DNA of 15,281 nucleotides from an uncultured Eubacteriales bacterium (GCA_900545405.1 UQYT01000047.1:1-15281); one strand, 5' to 3'; numbered from the stretch's first letter, positions 1 through 8,169 are shown. Notes: generated by a model not told the origin, from the sequence alone. Numbers and translations are program-made.

Positions 1-75
<75 letters not shown>

Positions 76-80
76 ACGAA

Positions 81-109
81 AGAGACACAGCATTTGCTGT
101 GTCTCTTTT
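81..109 (+). terminator. Rho-independent terminator of the rRNA operon
   Basis: AGAGACACAGC (81-91) pairs perfectly with GCTGTGTCTCT (96-106) around a four-base loop and is followed by TTT. It sits directly behind the 5S rRNA and is a canonical intrinsic terminator. Confidence 0.92.
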
Positions 110-137
110 GCTATATCGCAGTTCGGAGGCGCGGAGG

Positions 138-1025
138 ATGAAGTTCTACCTTATGTTCGTGGCGGCAATGCTCATTTTCGGCTCAAACGGCGTGTTTGCG
201 TCGATGCTGGAGATGTCCGGGGCGCAGCTGGTGCTCCTCAGGACGCTGATAGGCGGGGCGGTGCTGCTCATAATAATCCTCATCTCGCGCAGCCGGACGC
301 CCAAAGAGGTGCTTCTCCGCGAAAAATGGCGCCTGCTCTTCGCCGGGGTCTGCCTCGGGGCCAACTGGGCGCTGCTTTTTGAGGCCTACAACCTCATGAA
401 CGTCTCGCTCGCCACGCTTACATACTACACCGCGCCGGTGCTGGTGCTTGTCCTGGCGCCGCTGGTGCTAAAGGAGAGGCAGAACGGCCTCGCCTACCTC
501 GGCATGGCCGTAGTCATCGTCGGCATGCTGCTGGTGGTCGGCACGGACTTCGGCGAGGGCGGAGTGAGCGCTACGGGCCTGATAGTCGGCCTGGGCTCGG
601 CGGTGTTTTACGCCATGCTCATGCTCGTGAACAAGCAGATAACCGGCGTGTCCGGACTGAACCTTACCTTTATTGAGATAGTCATCGCCGCGGTCATACT
701 GCTGCCATATGTGTTCGCCACCAGCGGTGGAGTGCCGCTGCCGACGGATGCTCGCGGCATCTTTGCGCTGCTCTTCCTCTGCACGGTGAACACGGGCTTT
801 GCCTGCTGGCTGTATTTCTCCTCCATGAACCGGCTCCCGGCCAAGGCCGTGGCGCTGATGGGCTACTTTGACCCGGTCTCGGCGCTCATCTTCTCCGCCG
901 TGTTCCTCGACGAGAGGCTCAGCGGCGTGCAGCTCGCCGGCGCCGTCCTGGTGCTCGCGGGGGCACTGGTGGGTCAGTTCAGGCCCCGCCGCTTTACAAA
1001 AACCGACAGTCAGGGTATAATGTAA
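138..1025 (+). CDS. EamA-family (DMT superfamily) transporter
   Basis: This is an inner-membrane protein of 295 residues with about ten hydrophobic segments, arranged as two five-helix EamA halves (about 2-136 and 145-282). Each half ends in the family's charged loop followed by a glycine-rich last helix: LKERQ near 111-115, and LDERLSG near 257-263 before a GAVLVLAGA stretch. Members export or import small metabolites such as amino acids or drugs; the substrate cannot be read from sequence. The frame is open upstream into the 5S gene, but the ATG at 138 is chosen because GGAGG at 125-129 lies eight bases before it and the protein then begins at the first membrane helix. It starts only 31 bases after the rRNA terminator, with no clear promoter between. 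It is probably co-transcribed with the next gene, 28 bases downstream. Confidence 0.88.
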   Translation: MKFYLMFVAAMLIFGSNGVFASMLEMSGAQLVLLRTLIGGAVLLIIILISRSRTPKEVLLREKWRLLFAGVCLGANWALLFEAYNLMNVSLATLTYYTAPVLVLVLAPLVLKERQNGLAYLGMAVVIVGMLLVVGTDFGEGGVSATGLIVGLGSAVFYAMLMLVNKQITGVSGLNLTFIEIVIAAVILLPYVFATSGGVPLPTDARGIFALLFLCTVNTGFACWLYFSSMNRLPAKAVALMGYFDPVSALIFSAVFLDERLSGVQLAGAVLVLAGALVGQFRPRRFTKTDSQGIM

Positions 1026-1053
1026 AGACGTAAATCTGATCGGAGGGGACGGA

Positions 1054-1656
1054 GTGAAGCCCTGGAGGGAGCTTTTCTTTGAGGAGGTCGAACCGCCTCA
1101 CCATTTCCACATAGGCATGAGGATCATCAAGACCGTCATCGCAGTCTTCGTCTGCGCCATCATCGGGTGGCTCAGGGGCGAGATGACCTTCTTTTCGATG
1201 ATCGCCGCCGTGCTGTGCATGCAGAAGTCGGCGGAAAAGACGCTCTCCACCTCCTTCAACCGCGTCATGGGCACCGCCGTGGGCGGCGCTTACGGCGTCA
1301 TCGTGCTCTTTCTCGAGACTCAGTTCAACCTCCAGCGCGTACCGCCGCTCTTTTACCTCGTCGTCTCGCTGATGCTCATCCCGGTCATACTGACGACCAT
1401 CGGCATCAAAAAGCCCTCCGTCGCGGGCTTTGCCTGCGTCGTATTTCTGAGCACGACGGTCTATCACGTCGGCGACGCCGACCCCTACACCTACGCGCTC
1501 AACCGCATGCTCGACACGGTCATCGGCATAGTCGTGGCGCTCATCGTGAACCTCACGATGCCGGGGCCGAAGATGCTCATCCCGGTCTCCGCGGCCGAGG
1601 ACATGGACGGCCCGGGAGCCGCGCAGCAGAGCGAGCCGCCCGAGGAGAAAAAATAA
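1054..1656 (+). CDS. Short FUSC / aromatic acid exporter-like membrane protein
   Basis: This 200-residue membrane protein resembles the N-terminal membrane domain of the ArAE_1/FUSC group (fusaric acid resistance and aromatic acid exporter-like). After a short amphipathic start it has hydrophobic segments near 23-40, 46-56, 75-88, 99-115, 122-136 and 152-168. Two paralogous-looking motifs are visible: NRVMGTAVGG at 70-79 and NRMLDTVIG at 150-158. The tail is acidic and proline-rich. Relatives I know of are often about 300 residues or more, with a cytoplasmic C-terminal domain; that domain is absent here, either as a natural short form or by loss. The start is GTG, five bases after GGAGGGG (1042-1048). 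The substrate is unknown. It is probably in one transcript with the EamA transporter. Confidence 0.8.
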   Translation: MKPWRELFFEEVEPPHHFHIGMRIIKTVIAVFVCAIIGWLRGEMTFFSMIAAVLCMQKSAEKTLSTSFNRVMGTAVGGAYGVIVLFLETQFNLQRVPPLFYLVVSLMLIPVILTTIGIKKPSVAGFACVVFLSTTVYHVGDADPYTYALNRMLDTVIGIVVALIVNLTMPGPKMLIPVSAAEDMDGPGAAQQSEPPEEKK

Positions 1657-1664
1657 AAAAACAA

Positions 1665-1694
1665 GGCCCCGGTCTCATGGACCGGGGCCCTTTT
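1665..1694. terminator. Bidirectional terminator between convergent operons
   Basis: GGCCCCGGTC (1665-1674) pairs with GACCGGGGCC (1680-1689). TTTT follows on the + strand, and the A-run at 1648-1660 gives a T-run on the - strand. It can therefore end both the FUSC transcript and the leftward MMPL/GLUG transcript, whose stop codon is at 1699. Confidence 0.9.
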
Positions 1695-1698
1695 GCGC

Positions 1699-4600
1699 TC
1701 ATTTGCCGTGTTTTCCGGCCGGACGCACCGCCCGCTTGTGGCGGACTATGCTGCCAACGGTGATTATCAGCACCAGCAGCACGGCGGCCGCGCCGATTAT
1801 TATGACGCGTGTCATGTCCGCCGGGCGCTCCACCGCCAGCAGCTCGAAGTCCGAGCTGTCCACGTCGAAGCAGAGGTAGTTGCCCAGCGTGTCGTAGTCC
1901 GTCTCCTGCCAGGCTCCGCCGCCCTCGCGGACGTAGAGCGCGATGGTGGAGGTGACGCGGTCCGTCTCCGGGGCGAGGTAGCGCACGCGGTAGCCGCTGC
2001 TCTCGTCCGCGCTGCCGGTGACGGAGACGCTCAGCTCCTCCAGGGACTTGGTGCCGCGCGAGAGGGCGGGGGCATCCTCGGGCGCCTCGCCGCTGGAGAT
2101 CACGTCGGCCTCGACCGCCGCGCCGGGCCGGAAGCTGCCCTCGACCAGCACCAGGGACTGCACGCCGTCGCCGCGGACCGCGGTGCTCGCCACAGAGGAG
2201 TCCAGCGGGGTGTACACCGCCTCCAGCGTGCGGCTGAAGGTCACGTCGGTGAGGTCGAGCTCCGGCCACGCGCCGGTGTAGCCCTCCTTGGCGGGCACGG
2301 CGGGGACTTCGCTCTCGGGTATGCTGTCGCCGTATTCAAAATGTATCGTCTTTATCGTCACGCCGTCGGCCACGAACACCAGCTTGAGGTCCAGGAACTC
2401 CGAGGGCACGTCCTCCAGCGCCTTGAGCGAGGCGAAGGGCACGCGCTCGGCCCCGCCGGTGTAGCTGATGCCGTCTATGCCGTGGAGCGTCTCGCTGACG
2501 AAGAGGTTGCCGGTGGCCTCGCCGTCCTCCGAGAGGGCGCCCGCGACGCCGCCGAGGCACTCGTCCCCGCCGTCGATCTCGACAAGGCTGCGGCAGTCGT
2601 AGAGCTTCATGCCGAGGCCCGCGATGCCGCCGATCCAGTCGTCGCCGGTCAGGGGGCACATCGCCCAGCAGGCACGGATGGTGGAGTTGCTGCTGCCCGC
2701 GATGCCGCCGACGTAGTCGCCGCTCTCGCTGGAGACGGCGCCGTAGTTCTGGCAGCTCTGCGTGACGCCGAGCTCCATGAGGCCCACCACGCCGCCGGCG
2801 CAGTTTTCCTTGGCGCGGATGGTGCCGGTGTTCTCGCTGCCGCGCAGGATGCAGCGGCTGTTGAAGGCGCGGGAGATGGTGGTCGAGCCCGTGAGGTCGC
2901 TCTCGGGGTCGAAGTCGAACTCTATGGCCATAGCGCCCGCGATGCCGCCGACGTTCACGTCGCCGTAGACGGAGCCGGAGTTGCCGCAGCCGGCCACGTT
3001 GCCCTCGGTGGCGGAGCCCTCCTGCTCGGAGACGTCCGTGAACACGTCGCCGATGTTCGGGCTGGCCGCCGCCTTGATGGCGTCCACCAGCATGAGCATG
3101 ACGACGGAGAACTGGTCGTTGACCTTCCGGAGGTCTTCCACCAGCACCGTGGCGGAGCTGCCGAGCTCGGTGTTGAGCGCGGTGAGCGCGTCGGAGATGT
3201 TCTTCATGTTGCCGCAGAGGGAGTCCACGCGCTGGCTGTACTCGCTGCCGAGGCCCTGGAACTGCACGTCGGGCAGGCCGTTCAGGTAGCTGAGCACGTC
3301 GCGCACGCCCGCGACGGCGTCGGTTATGCTGTTGGAGGCCGCCTGCAGGCTCTGCATGGCGTAGCCCAGGTGCTCGTTGAGGTTCACGGCGGCCTCGGCT
3401 ATGTACGGGCCCATGGCGCCCGCTATGGTGTTGCCGGCACCGATGATGTCGGCCGCCGCTCCGCCTGCGGAGGTGAGGTCGCTGGAGAGCCGGCCCAGCG
3501 CGTCGAGCAGGGCCTGGGCCTCATCCGGGCTGGGGTTGGGGTTCCGGAGCAGCTCATTGAGCTTGGCCATGAGGGCGCCGGCGTCGGCCTGGGCGTTGTC
3601 CATGGCCGAGCTGAGGGCGCTGCCGGCGGAGCCTATCGTGTCCGCAGCGCCGGTGACGATGTCCCAGTCGCTCACGCGCTGGAAGCTGGCGCTGACGCAG
3701 GCGCGGCCGGAGGCCGGGAGCGTGAAGGCGTACTGAGTGCCGAGGTCGTTGATGCGCTCATAGGGAATGGCCGCGCCGCTCTCGTCCGTGACGGAGAGGG
3801 AGGCGAGCTCGTAACCCTCGTTGGCGCTGATGTCGAGGACGTATATGCCGCTGGAGCCCGGGGTGGCCGTGACCGTGCCGCCCGCGCTGGTGGCGATGCT
3901 GACGGGGCTTTGCGTATCCTCGAAATAGGTCGCCGTGGGCGCGAAGGCCACGCGCACTACGGTGTTCTTGGCCCGGGCGTTCACCGGGTCGTTCACGGGG
4001 TCGCCGGAGAGGACGGGCATGGTGAAGGTCACGGTCCCGGCGGCGGGGTCGTAGTCATAGGGCACGCTGGCGCCGTCGGCGTCGGCTATCTCTATCGAGC
4101 CGACCTCATAGCCCGCGTCGGGCGTGAGGGTCACGGTGACGAGGCTGCCCGCGGCGGGGTTCGTGGTGTCGGCGCGGGCATAGCCGCCGGTGCCGGTGGT
4201 GACGGTGAGCAGGCGGTGGCTCGTCTCGTCATAGCTGCTGCCCTGCATGTGGGTGATGACGGAGAGGTCGCGGTTCACCTCGGCCAGCCAGCCCATGGCG
4301 TCCGAGATGTGGTTGCCCGCGGTCTCCACGTCGCCGAGGATGTACGGCGCGCTGTCGGAGACGTAGTCTATGCGGCTGAGGATGTCGTTGAGCGAGGCGA
4401 CGGTGTTGTCCACGAAGTCCACCGTCTCGCCGGCGATATAGGCGAGGTCGTCCGAGGCGCTGCCCATGTAGCCGGAGACGGAGTTGAGCCGGTTGGTGAT
4501 GTTGGTGGAGGAGTCGCCCGCGTTCAGCAGCGCGACGTCGAGGAGGTCGTGCAGCTTGGAGAGCTCGGCAGAGAGGTTCTCGGCCGAGGCGGCGGAGAGG

Positions 4601-5532
4601 TCGAGCGAGAGGTAGGGCTCCATCTGGCCGACGATGCCGCCGACCTCCTTGCGGCCCAGGACGCTGCCGCTGTTGGTGCAGTTTTCAACAAAGCCGGACT
4701 GACGCCCGACGATGCCGCCGATGTTGTAGCCCATGTGCTCATAGCCCACGGCCCCGGTGTTCATGCAGGCGCTGAGGGTGCCGGAGGAGAAGCCCGCGAT
4801 GCCGCCGGTGTCGGTGTAGTCGTTGATGAGCTCGGTGGTGGAGTCGAGGTTCGTGATGCTCAGGCCGGAGAGGTCGGTGTTTATCTCCTGGCTGGTCGTG
4901 TTGACGGCGGCGGAGTTCACGCAGCGGACTATGCTGCCCAGGTTCTGGCCCGCGATGCCGCCGGTGTAGTGCTGGCCGGTGACGGTGCCGGAGACGCGGC
5001 AGTTTTCGATGACGCCGGTCTTTTCGTTGGCGCCGACGAGGCCGCCGGTGGAGGTCAGGGCCTCTACCGTGCCGTTGAAGGAGCAGTCGCGGATGGTGCC
5101 GGCGTTGTTGCCCGCGAGGCCGCCCGCGTACTCGGCGGAGCCGCCGGGAGCCACGCTGCCCGCGAGGTTGAGCTCCTTGACCTCGGCGCCGGGCTGGATG
5201 TAGCGGAAAAAGCCCGTGTGCGAGCGGTTCGCCGTGAGGTTCAGGCCCGATATCGTGTGGCCGCCGCCCTCGAACACGCCGCCGAAGGTGGGGATGGAGG
5301 AAAACTCCGAGCCCGTGAGGTCGATGTCCGTCTGGAGTATGACGGTGACGTCCTTTGAATAGGTGTCCACGGCGCAGTTGTCCGCGAGCTTGAGGAGGTC
5401 CTCCAGCCCGTTTATGTAATAGGTGACGCCGGTCTGCGCCGCGTCCTCGGCGAGCGCGCCCGCCGCGCCGGACAGCAGTCCCAGCACGAGCAGCAGGCTC
5501 AGAAGCAGCGACAGCGCCTTTTTAGTCCTCAT
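1699..5532 (-). CDS. Large GLUG-repeat surface protein with C-terminal membrane anchor, coupled to MMPL transporter
   Basis: The product has 1277 residues. Order of parts: signal peptide (1-28, cleavage after GALA); lead-in beta region (about 35-130); GLUG-type repeats (about 137-303, recurrent GGIAG/GGLVG then N/C-x-G-x-V); helical region (about 305-430); two InlB-like bacterial-repeat beta domains (about 438-530 and 543-617, each with a GYE core); second helical region (about 625-825); second GLUG block (about 840-1010); another InlB-like module (about 1050-1108); beta-rich domain (about 1110-1235); and one transmembrane helix (about 1243-1263) with a basic cytoplasmic tail. Most of the chain should lie outside the membrane, spanning or lining the wall. 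The start at 5532 is preferred over an ATG at 5577 because GGGGAGGA (5548-5541) lies eight bases upstream and a signal peptide begins there. The start overlaps the MMPL stop by 11 bases, so translation is probably coupled. I do not know a characterised homologue; a role as an exporter partner, adhesin or wall scaffold is inference. Confidence 0.85.
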   Translation of the reverse strand: MRTKKALSLLLSLLLVLGLLSGAAGALAEDAAQTGVTYYINGLEDLLKLADNCAVDTYSKDVTVILQTDIDLTGSEFSSIPTFGGVFEGGGHTISGLNLTANRSHTGFFRYIQPGAEVKELNLAGSVAPGGSAEYAGGLAGNNAGTIRDCSFNGTVEALTSTGGLVGANEKTGVIENCRVSGTVTGQHYTGGIAGQNLGSIVRCVNSAAVNTTSQEINTDLSGLSITNLDSTTELINDYTDTGGIAGFSSGTLSACMNTGAVGYEHMGYNIGGIVGRQSGFVENCTNSGSVLGRKEVGGIVGQMEPYLSLDLSAASAENLSAELSKLHDLLDVALLNAGDSSTNITNRLNSVSGYMGSASDDLAYIAGETVDFVDNTVASLNDILSRIDYVSDSAPYILGDVETAGNHISDAMGWLAEVNRDLSVITHMQGSSYDETSHRLLTVTTGTGGYARADTTNPAAGSLVTVTLTPDAGYEVGSIEIADADGASVPYDYDPAAGTVTFTMPVLSGDPVNDPVNARAKNTVVRVAFAPTATYFEDTQSPVSIATSAGGTVTATPGSSGIYVLDISANEGYELASLSVTDESGAAIPYERINDLGTQYAFTLPASGRACVSASFQRVSDWDIVTGAADTIGSAGSALSSAMDNAQADAGALMAKLNELLRNPNPSPDEAQALLDALGRLSSDLTSAGGAAADIIGAGNTIAGAMGPYIAEAAVNLNEHLGYAMQSLQAASNSITDAVAGVRDVLSYLNGLPDVQFQGLGSEYSQRVDSLCGNMKNISDALTALNTELGSSATVLVEDLRKVNDQFSVVMLMLVDAIKAAASPNIGDVFTDVSEQEGSATEGNVAGCGNSGSVYGDVNVGGIAGAMAIEFDFDPESDLTGSTTISRAFNSRCILRGSENTGTIRAKENCAGGVVGLMELGVTQSCQNYGAVSSESGDYVGGIAGSSNSTIRACWAMCPLTGDDWIGGIAGLGMKLYDCRSLVEIDGGDECLGGVAGALSEDGEATGNLFVSETLHGIDGISYTGGAERVPFASLKALEDVPSEFLDLKLVFVADGVTIKTIHFEYGDSIPESEVPAVPAKEGYTGAWPELDLTDVTFSRTLEAVYTPLDSSVASTAVRGDGVQSLVLVEGSFRPGAAVEADVISSGEAPEDAPALSRGTKSLEELSVSVTGSADESSGYRVRYLAPETDRVTSTIALYVREGGGAWQETDYDTLGNYLCFDVDSSDFELLAVERPADMTRVIIIGAAAVLLVLIITVGSIVRHKRAVRPAGKHGK

Positions 5533-8011
5533 TGCTAGTGTCCTCCCCTCGGTCGTCCGCAGGTGTCGTGTCGTCACCCGGCGGGAGTTCGGCCCTTGTC
5601 TCGTCCACCTCTATGGCGCCGGACTCGACCATGGCGTGCAGGCTGCCCTGGAACACGCCCTGGATGTCGGCGTCCACAAAGCCGGAGATCTGACCCCGCA
5701 CTCGTCCGTGCAGGCGTATCGTACTGCCCTCGACATGCGTTATCTCGGGGGCCTTTATGGCGAAGGCGGTCTTTTCTATCAGGATATCGCCCAGCAGCAG
5801 GATCTGCGGCAGGACGCCCATGACGAGGAAGATGGAGATTATCGTGCCGCGCCCAAGGCAGGTGCCTATGGACGAGATGGTGTTGTCCGAGGTCATGCGC
5901 CCGATGATGAGGCCCGCCGAGGCCAGCATGGCGCCGGAGGTGATTATCGTCGGGAAGGCCTGGTTGAGCGTCTCGATCATGGCCTCCTTGATGGGCATGG
6001 ACTTCTTGAGGTCCAGATACCGGCTGGAGATGACGATGGCGTAGTCTATGTTCGCGCCCATCTGTATGGCGCTGACGATGAGGTAGGAGATGAAGAAGAG
6101 GTTCGAGCTCGTGAGATAGGGCACGGAGAAGTTTATCCAGATACTGCTCTGGATGACGATTATGAGCAGCAGCGGCAGGCCCACGGAGCGGAAGGTGAAG
6201 AGCAGCACCACCACGACGAAGAGCGCCGAAAGTATGCTGATGAGCAGGTTGTCCGTCGAGAAGGAGGAGCGCAGGTCGCGCGCGTTCACGCTCTCGCCGA
6301 CGAGGACGCAGTCGCTGTAATACGCCCCGGCGATGCCGTGGAGCGTGTCGAGGAACTCATAGGTCTCCTCGGACTCCTCGGGGAGGTTCAGATAGATGAC
6401 GAAGCGGGACCAGTTCTCGCCCTCGAGCTGGGCGAGGCCGAACTCCAGCTCGGCGCACATCTCGTCGAGCATGTCGCTCATGTCGCGCTCGAGCGTGATG
6501 TAGCCCGCGTTCTCCTGGTCGCGCAGGAAGAGCACGATGTCCACCAGCGGCACGGTGTAGTCGTCGATGGAGGAGACGATCTGGCCGTAGTCCTTCTCGT
6601 TCACGGCATAGGCGGCGTAGAGCAGCCGGGCGGCCTCTATGTCCTGGTCGGTGAGCTCGGCGAATTGCCTGGGCGTCAGCGCGCTGGTGACGGTGTAGCC
6701 GTCCATGGCCTCGATATTCGCAAGGCCCATGGCGCTCTCGACCTCGGGCTGGGCGGAGATGACGTTGAGGAGCTGGGCCTCCTTTTCGTAGCTGCCGGAG
6801 GGCACCAGCATGGCGACGAGGTTGTCCGTGCCGAAGGTGGAGGCCACCATCTTGTCGGCTATCTTGCTCTCATTCTGCTTGACCGTGTCCAGGGTGCTGT
6901 AGCCGTAGACGTAGGGGCAGCGGTTTGCAAACACGAAAGCCGCCGCAGCAATTATAAGGAACAGCGGCGGTATGACATAGCGGGTCTTGACCGTCAGCTT
7001 GCCCCAGAGCGAGATCTTGGGCACGAAGCTGCGGTGGTGGGTCTTGTCTATGAGCTTGGAGAAGAGCACCAGCAGGCCCGGCATGAGCAGGAACACGGAG
7101 AGCATGCTCATGATTATGGCCTTTATGAGCACGATGCCCATGTCGTAGCCGAGGCGGAAGTGCATCAGCGACAGCGCCGCAAGGCCGGAGATGGTGGTGA
7201 GGCTCGAGGCGCTGATCTCGGGTATGGCCTTGGAGAGGGCGGCGACGGCGGCGTCGCGCGCCTCGAGGTGCTCGCGCTCCTCCGTGTAGCGGTGGCAGAG
7301 GATGATGGCGTAGTCTATAGCCAGCGCCAGCTGCAAAACCACCGCAATAGAGTCCGTGACGTAGGAGATGGTGCCGAACCAGTAGTTCGTGCCCATGTTC
7401 AGCAGCGCCGCCGCGCCGAAGGTGATGAGCAGCACCGGTATCTCCATGTACGTCTTGGACGTGAAGAGCAAGACGGCGATGATTATGAAGACGGCGATGC
7501 CGAGGACGACCACCATCTCGGATTTTATAGTCTGCTCCATGGGGTTGCCCACTTCGGAGCTTATGTACGTGTCATAGTCGGCGAGCAGGGACTTTATCTC
7601 GTCCATGGCCTTCTCGCTGACCTCGGAGGTCGTGTCCCCGTCGAAGGTGACGGCGAAGAGGGCGGAGGCGTTTTTGTAGTGGGCCTCCGTGGCGTCGAAC
7701 TCGACGGAGCGGACGCCGTCTATGGCGCCTATCTTCGGCGCCAGCTTTTCCGCGGCGTCATAGGTGATGCTCGAGACCATGACGTTGGCCGTGGCAAAGG
7801 TGGTGAACTCCGACTCCATGATGTCAAGACCCCGCCGGGTCTCGGTGTCCTTGGCGAGGTAGCTTGTTATGTCGTCGTTGACGTTCACCCAGTTGCGGGA
7901 AAAAGCGCAGAAAACGGCCATGACGATGAAGGCGAGGAAGAAAAACGTCTTCCTGTCCACGATCACCGCCGCGACCTTCTGCATAAACGAGCTGCCGCCC
8001 TTTTTATCCAT
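5522..8011 (-). CDS. MMPL/RND-family transporter
   Basis: The 829-residue inner-membrane protein shows the duplicated RND/MMPL plan. A first helix (about 21-38) and an extracellular domain (about 40-163) precede a helix bundle (about 165-320). A seventh helix near 345-363 and a second extracellular domain (about 365-585) precede a second bundle (about 587-745). The proton-relay Asp-Tyr pair known from MmpL proteins is present in both halves, at D233-Y234 and D656-Y657. The cytoplasmic tail (about 750-829) has a glycine-punctuated beta-like stretch and an acidic disordered end. Family members export lipids, glycolipids, peptides or drugs using the proton gradient; the substrate here is unknown. 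The start ATG at 8011 has AAGGGG (8025-8020) eight bases upstream, and a strong promoter lies about 75 bases upstream. It is the first gene of a two-gene operon. Confidence 0.93.
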   Translation of the reverse strand: MDKKGGSSFMQKVAAVIVDRKTFFFLAFIVMAVFCAFSRNWVNVNDDITSYLAKDTETRRGLDIMESEFTTFATANVMVSSITYDAAEKLAPKIGAIDGVRSVEFDATEAHYKNASALFAVTFDGDTTSEVSEKAMDEIKSLLADYDTYISSEVGNPMEQTIKSEMVVVLGIAVFIIIAVLLFTSKTYMEIPVLLITFGAAALLNMGTNYWFGTISYVTDSIAVVLQLALAIDYAIILCHRYTEEREHLEARDAAVAALSKAIPEISASSLTTISGLAALSLMHFRLGYDMGIVLIKAIIMSMLSVFLLMPGLLVLFSKLIDKTHHRSFVPKISLWGKLTVKTRYVIPPLFLIIAAAAFVFANRCPYVYGYSTLDTVKQNESKIADKMVASTFGTDNLVAMLVPSGSYEKEAQLLNVISAQPEVESAMGLANIEAMDGYTVTSALTPRQFAELTDQDIEAARLLYAAYAVNEKDYGQIVSSIDDYTVPLVDIVLFLRDQENAGYITLERDMSDMLDEMCAELEFGLAQLEGENWSRFVIYLNLPEESEETYEFLDTLHGIAGAYYSDCVLVGESVNARDLRSSFSTDNLLISILSALFVVVVLLFTFRSVGLPLLLIIVIQSSIWINFSVPYLTSSNLFFISYLIVSAIQMGANIDYAIVISSRYLDLKKSMPIKEAMIETLNQAFPTIITSGAMLASAGLIIGRMTSDNTISSIGTCLGRGTIISIFLVMGVLPQILLLGDILIEKTAFAIKAPEITHVEGSTIRLHGRVRGQISGFVDADIQGVFQGSLHAMVESGAIEVDETRAELPPGDDTTPADDRGEDTSNED

Positions 8012-8052
8012 CGCTCAAACCCCTTGCAAAGCGCGCAAAGCCGCGTCATCCA

Positions 8053-8062
8053 ACATCTTGTA
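8053..8062. repeat. Direct repeat ACATCTTGTA, copy 1 (candidate operator)
   Basis: This ten-base repeat is identical to 8096-8105 and overlaps the end of the -10 element of the leftward promoter. The core ACA-TCT-TGT has weak dyad symmetry. The two copies are 43 bases apart, about four helical turns, which would place bound proteins on the same face of the DNA. Function is inferred. Confidence 0.5.
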
Positions 8063-8090
8063 TTCTAACATCCGGGACGCCCCGCGTCAA
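8062..8090 (-). promoter_or_regulatory. Sigma-A-type promoter of the MMPL-GLUG operon
   Basis: On the - strand, TTGACG (8090-8085) and TAGAAT (8067-8062) are separated by exactly 17 bases, close to the consensus housekeeping promoter. Transcription should begin near 8055, giving a leader of about 45 bases before the MMPL start. Confidence 0.8.
8076..8088. promoter_or_regulatory. Inverted repeat in promoter spacer, candidate operator
   Basis: GACGC-CCC-GCGTC is a perfect five-base dyad covering most of the -35 hexamer and the adjacent spacer of the leftward promoter. A protein bound here would block RNA polymerase. No regulator gene is nearby, and the short GC-rich dyad could be chance in this composition. 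Confidence 0.35.
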
Positions 8091-8095
8091 CGCGC

Positions 8096-8105
8096 ACATC
8101 TTGTA
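8096..8105. repeat. Direct repeat ACATCTTGTA, copy 2 (candidate operator)
   Basis: This is the second copy of the ten-base repeat, lying five bases upstream of the -35 element of the leftward promoter. Together with copy 1 it brackets the promoter. Confidence 0.5.
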
Positions 8106-8139
8106 AAACCTATTTTAGCGCGCGCGGATTAGAGAAAAA

Positions 8140-8169
8140 TTAAACTTTTAACTTTACCCCGATTTAACA
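8140..8169 (+). promoter_or_regulatory. PHO-box-like T-rich repeats upstream of pstS
   Basis: TTAAAC (8140), TTTAAC (8147), TTTACC (8153) and TTAACA (8164) form a run of similar hexamers. TTTACC and TTAACA are 11 bases apart start to start, the spacing of PhoP-binding repeats (TTAACA-like) in Firmicutes. The operon encodes its own PhoB/PhoP-type regulator. A possible -10, TATTCT, lies at 8202-8207 with no good -35, as expected for an activated promoter. The match is partial and the region is naturally AT-rich, so this is a candidate only. Confidence 0.35.

Noticed and set aside
1693..5358. Open frame of 1221 codons on the + strand opposite the GLUG protein
   Set aside because: It is rich in Val, Ala, Gly, His and Arg with no domain, signal or ribosome binding site. 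The opposite strand has signal peptide, repeats and membrane anchor in clear order. It is a high-GC shadow.
5533..5577. Fifteen-residue upstream extension of the GLUG protein from an ATG at 5577
   Set aside because: It would place a charged segment before a perfect signal peptide, and the GGGGAGGA site fits the start at 5532.
5423..8068. Open frame of 881 codons on the + strand opposite the MMPL gene
   Set aside because: Composition is shadow-like (His, Asp, Arg, Glu, Gly runs) and it runs through the leftward promoter; the MMPL reading is unambiguous.
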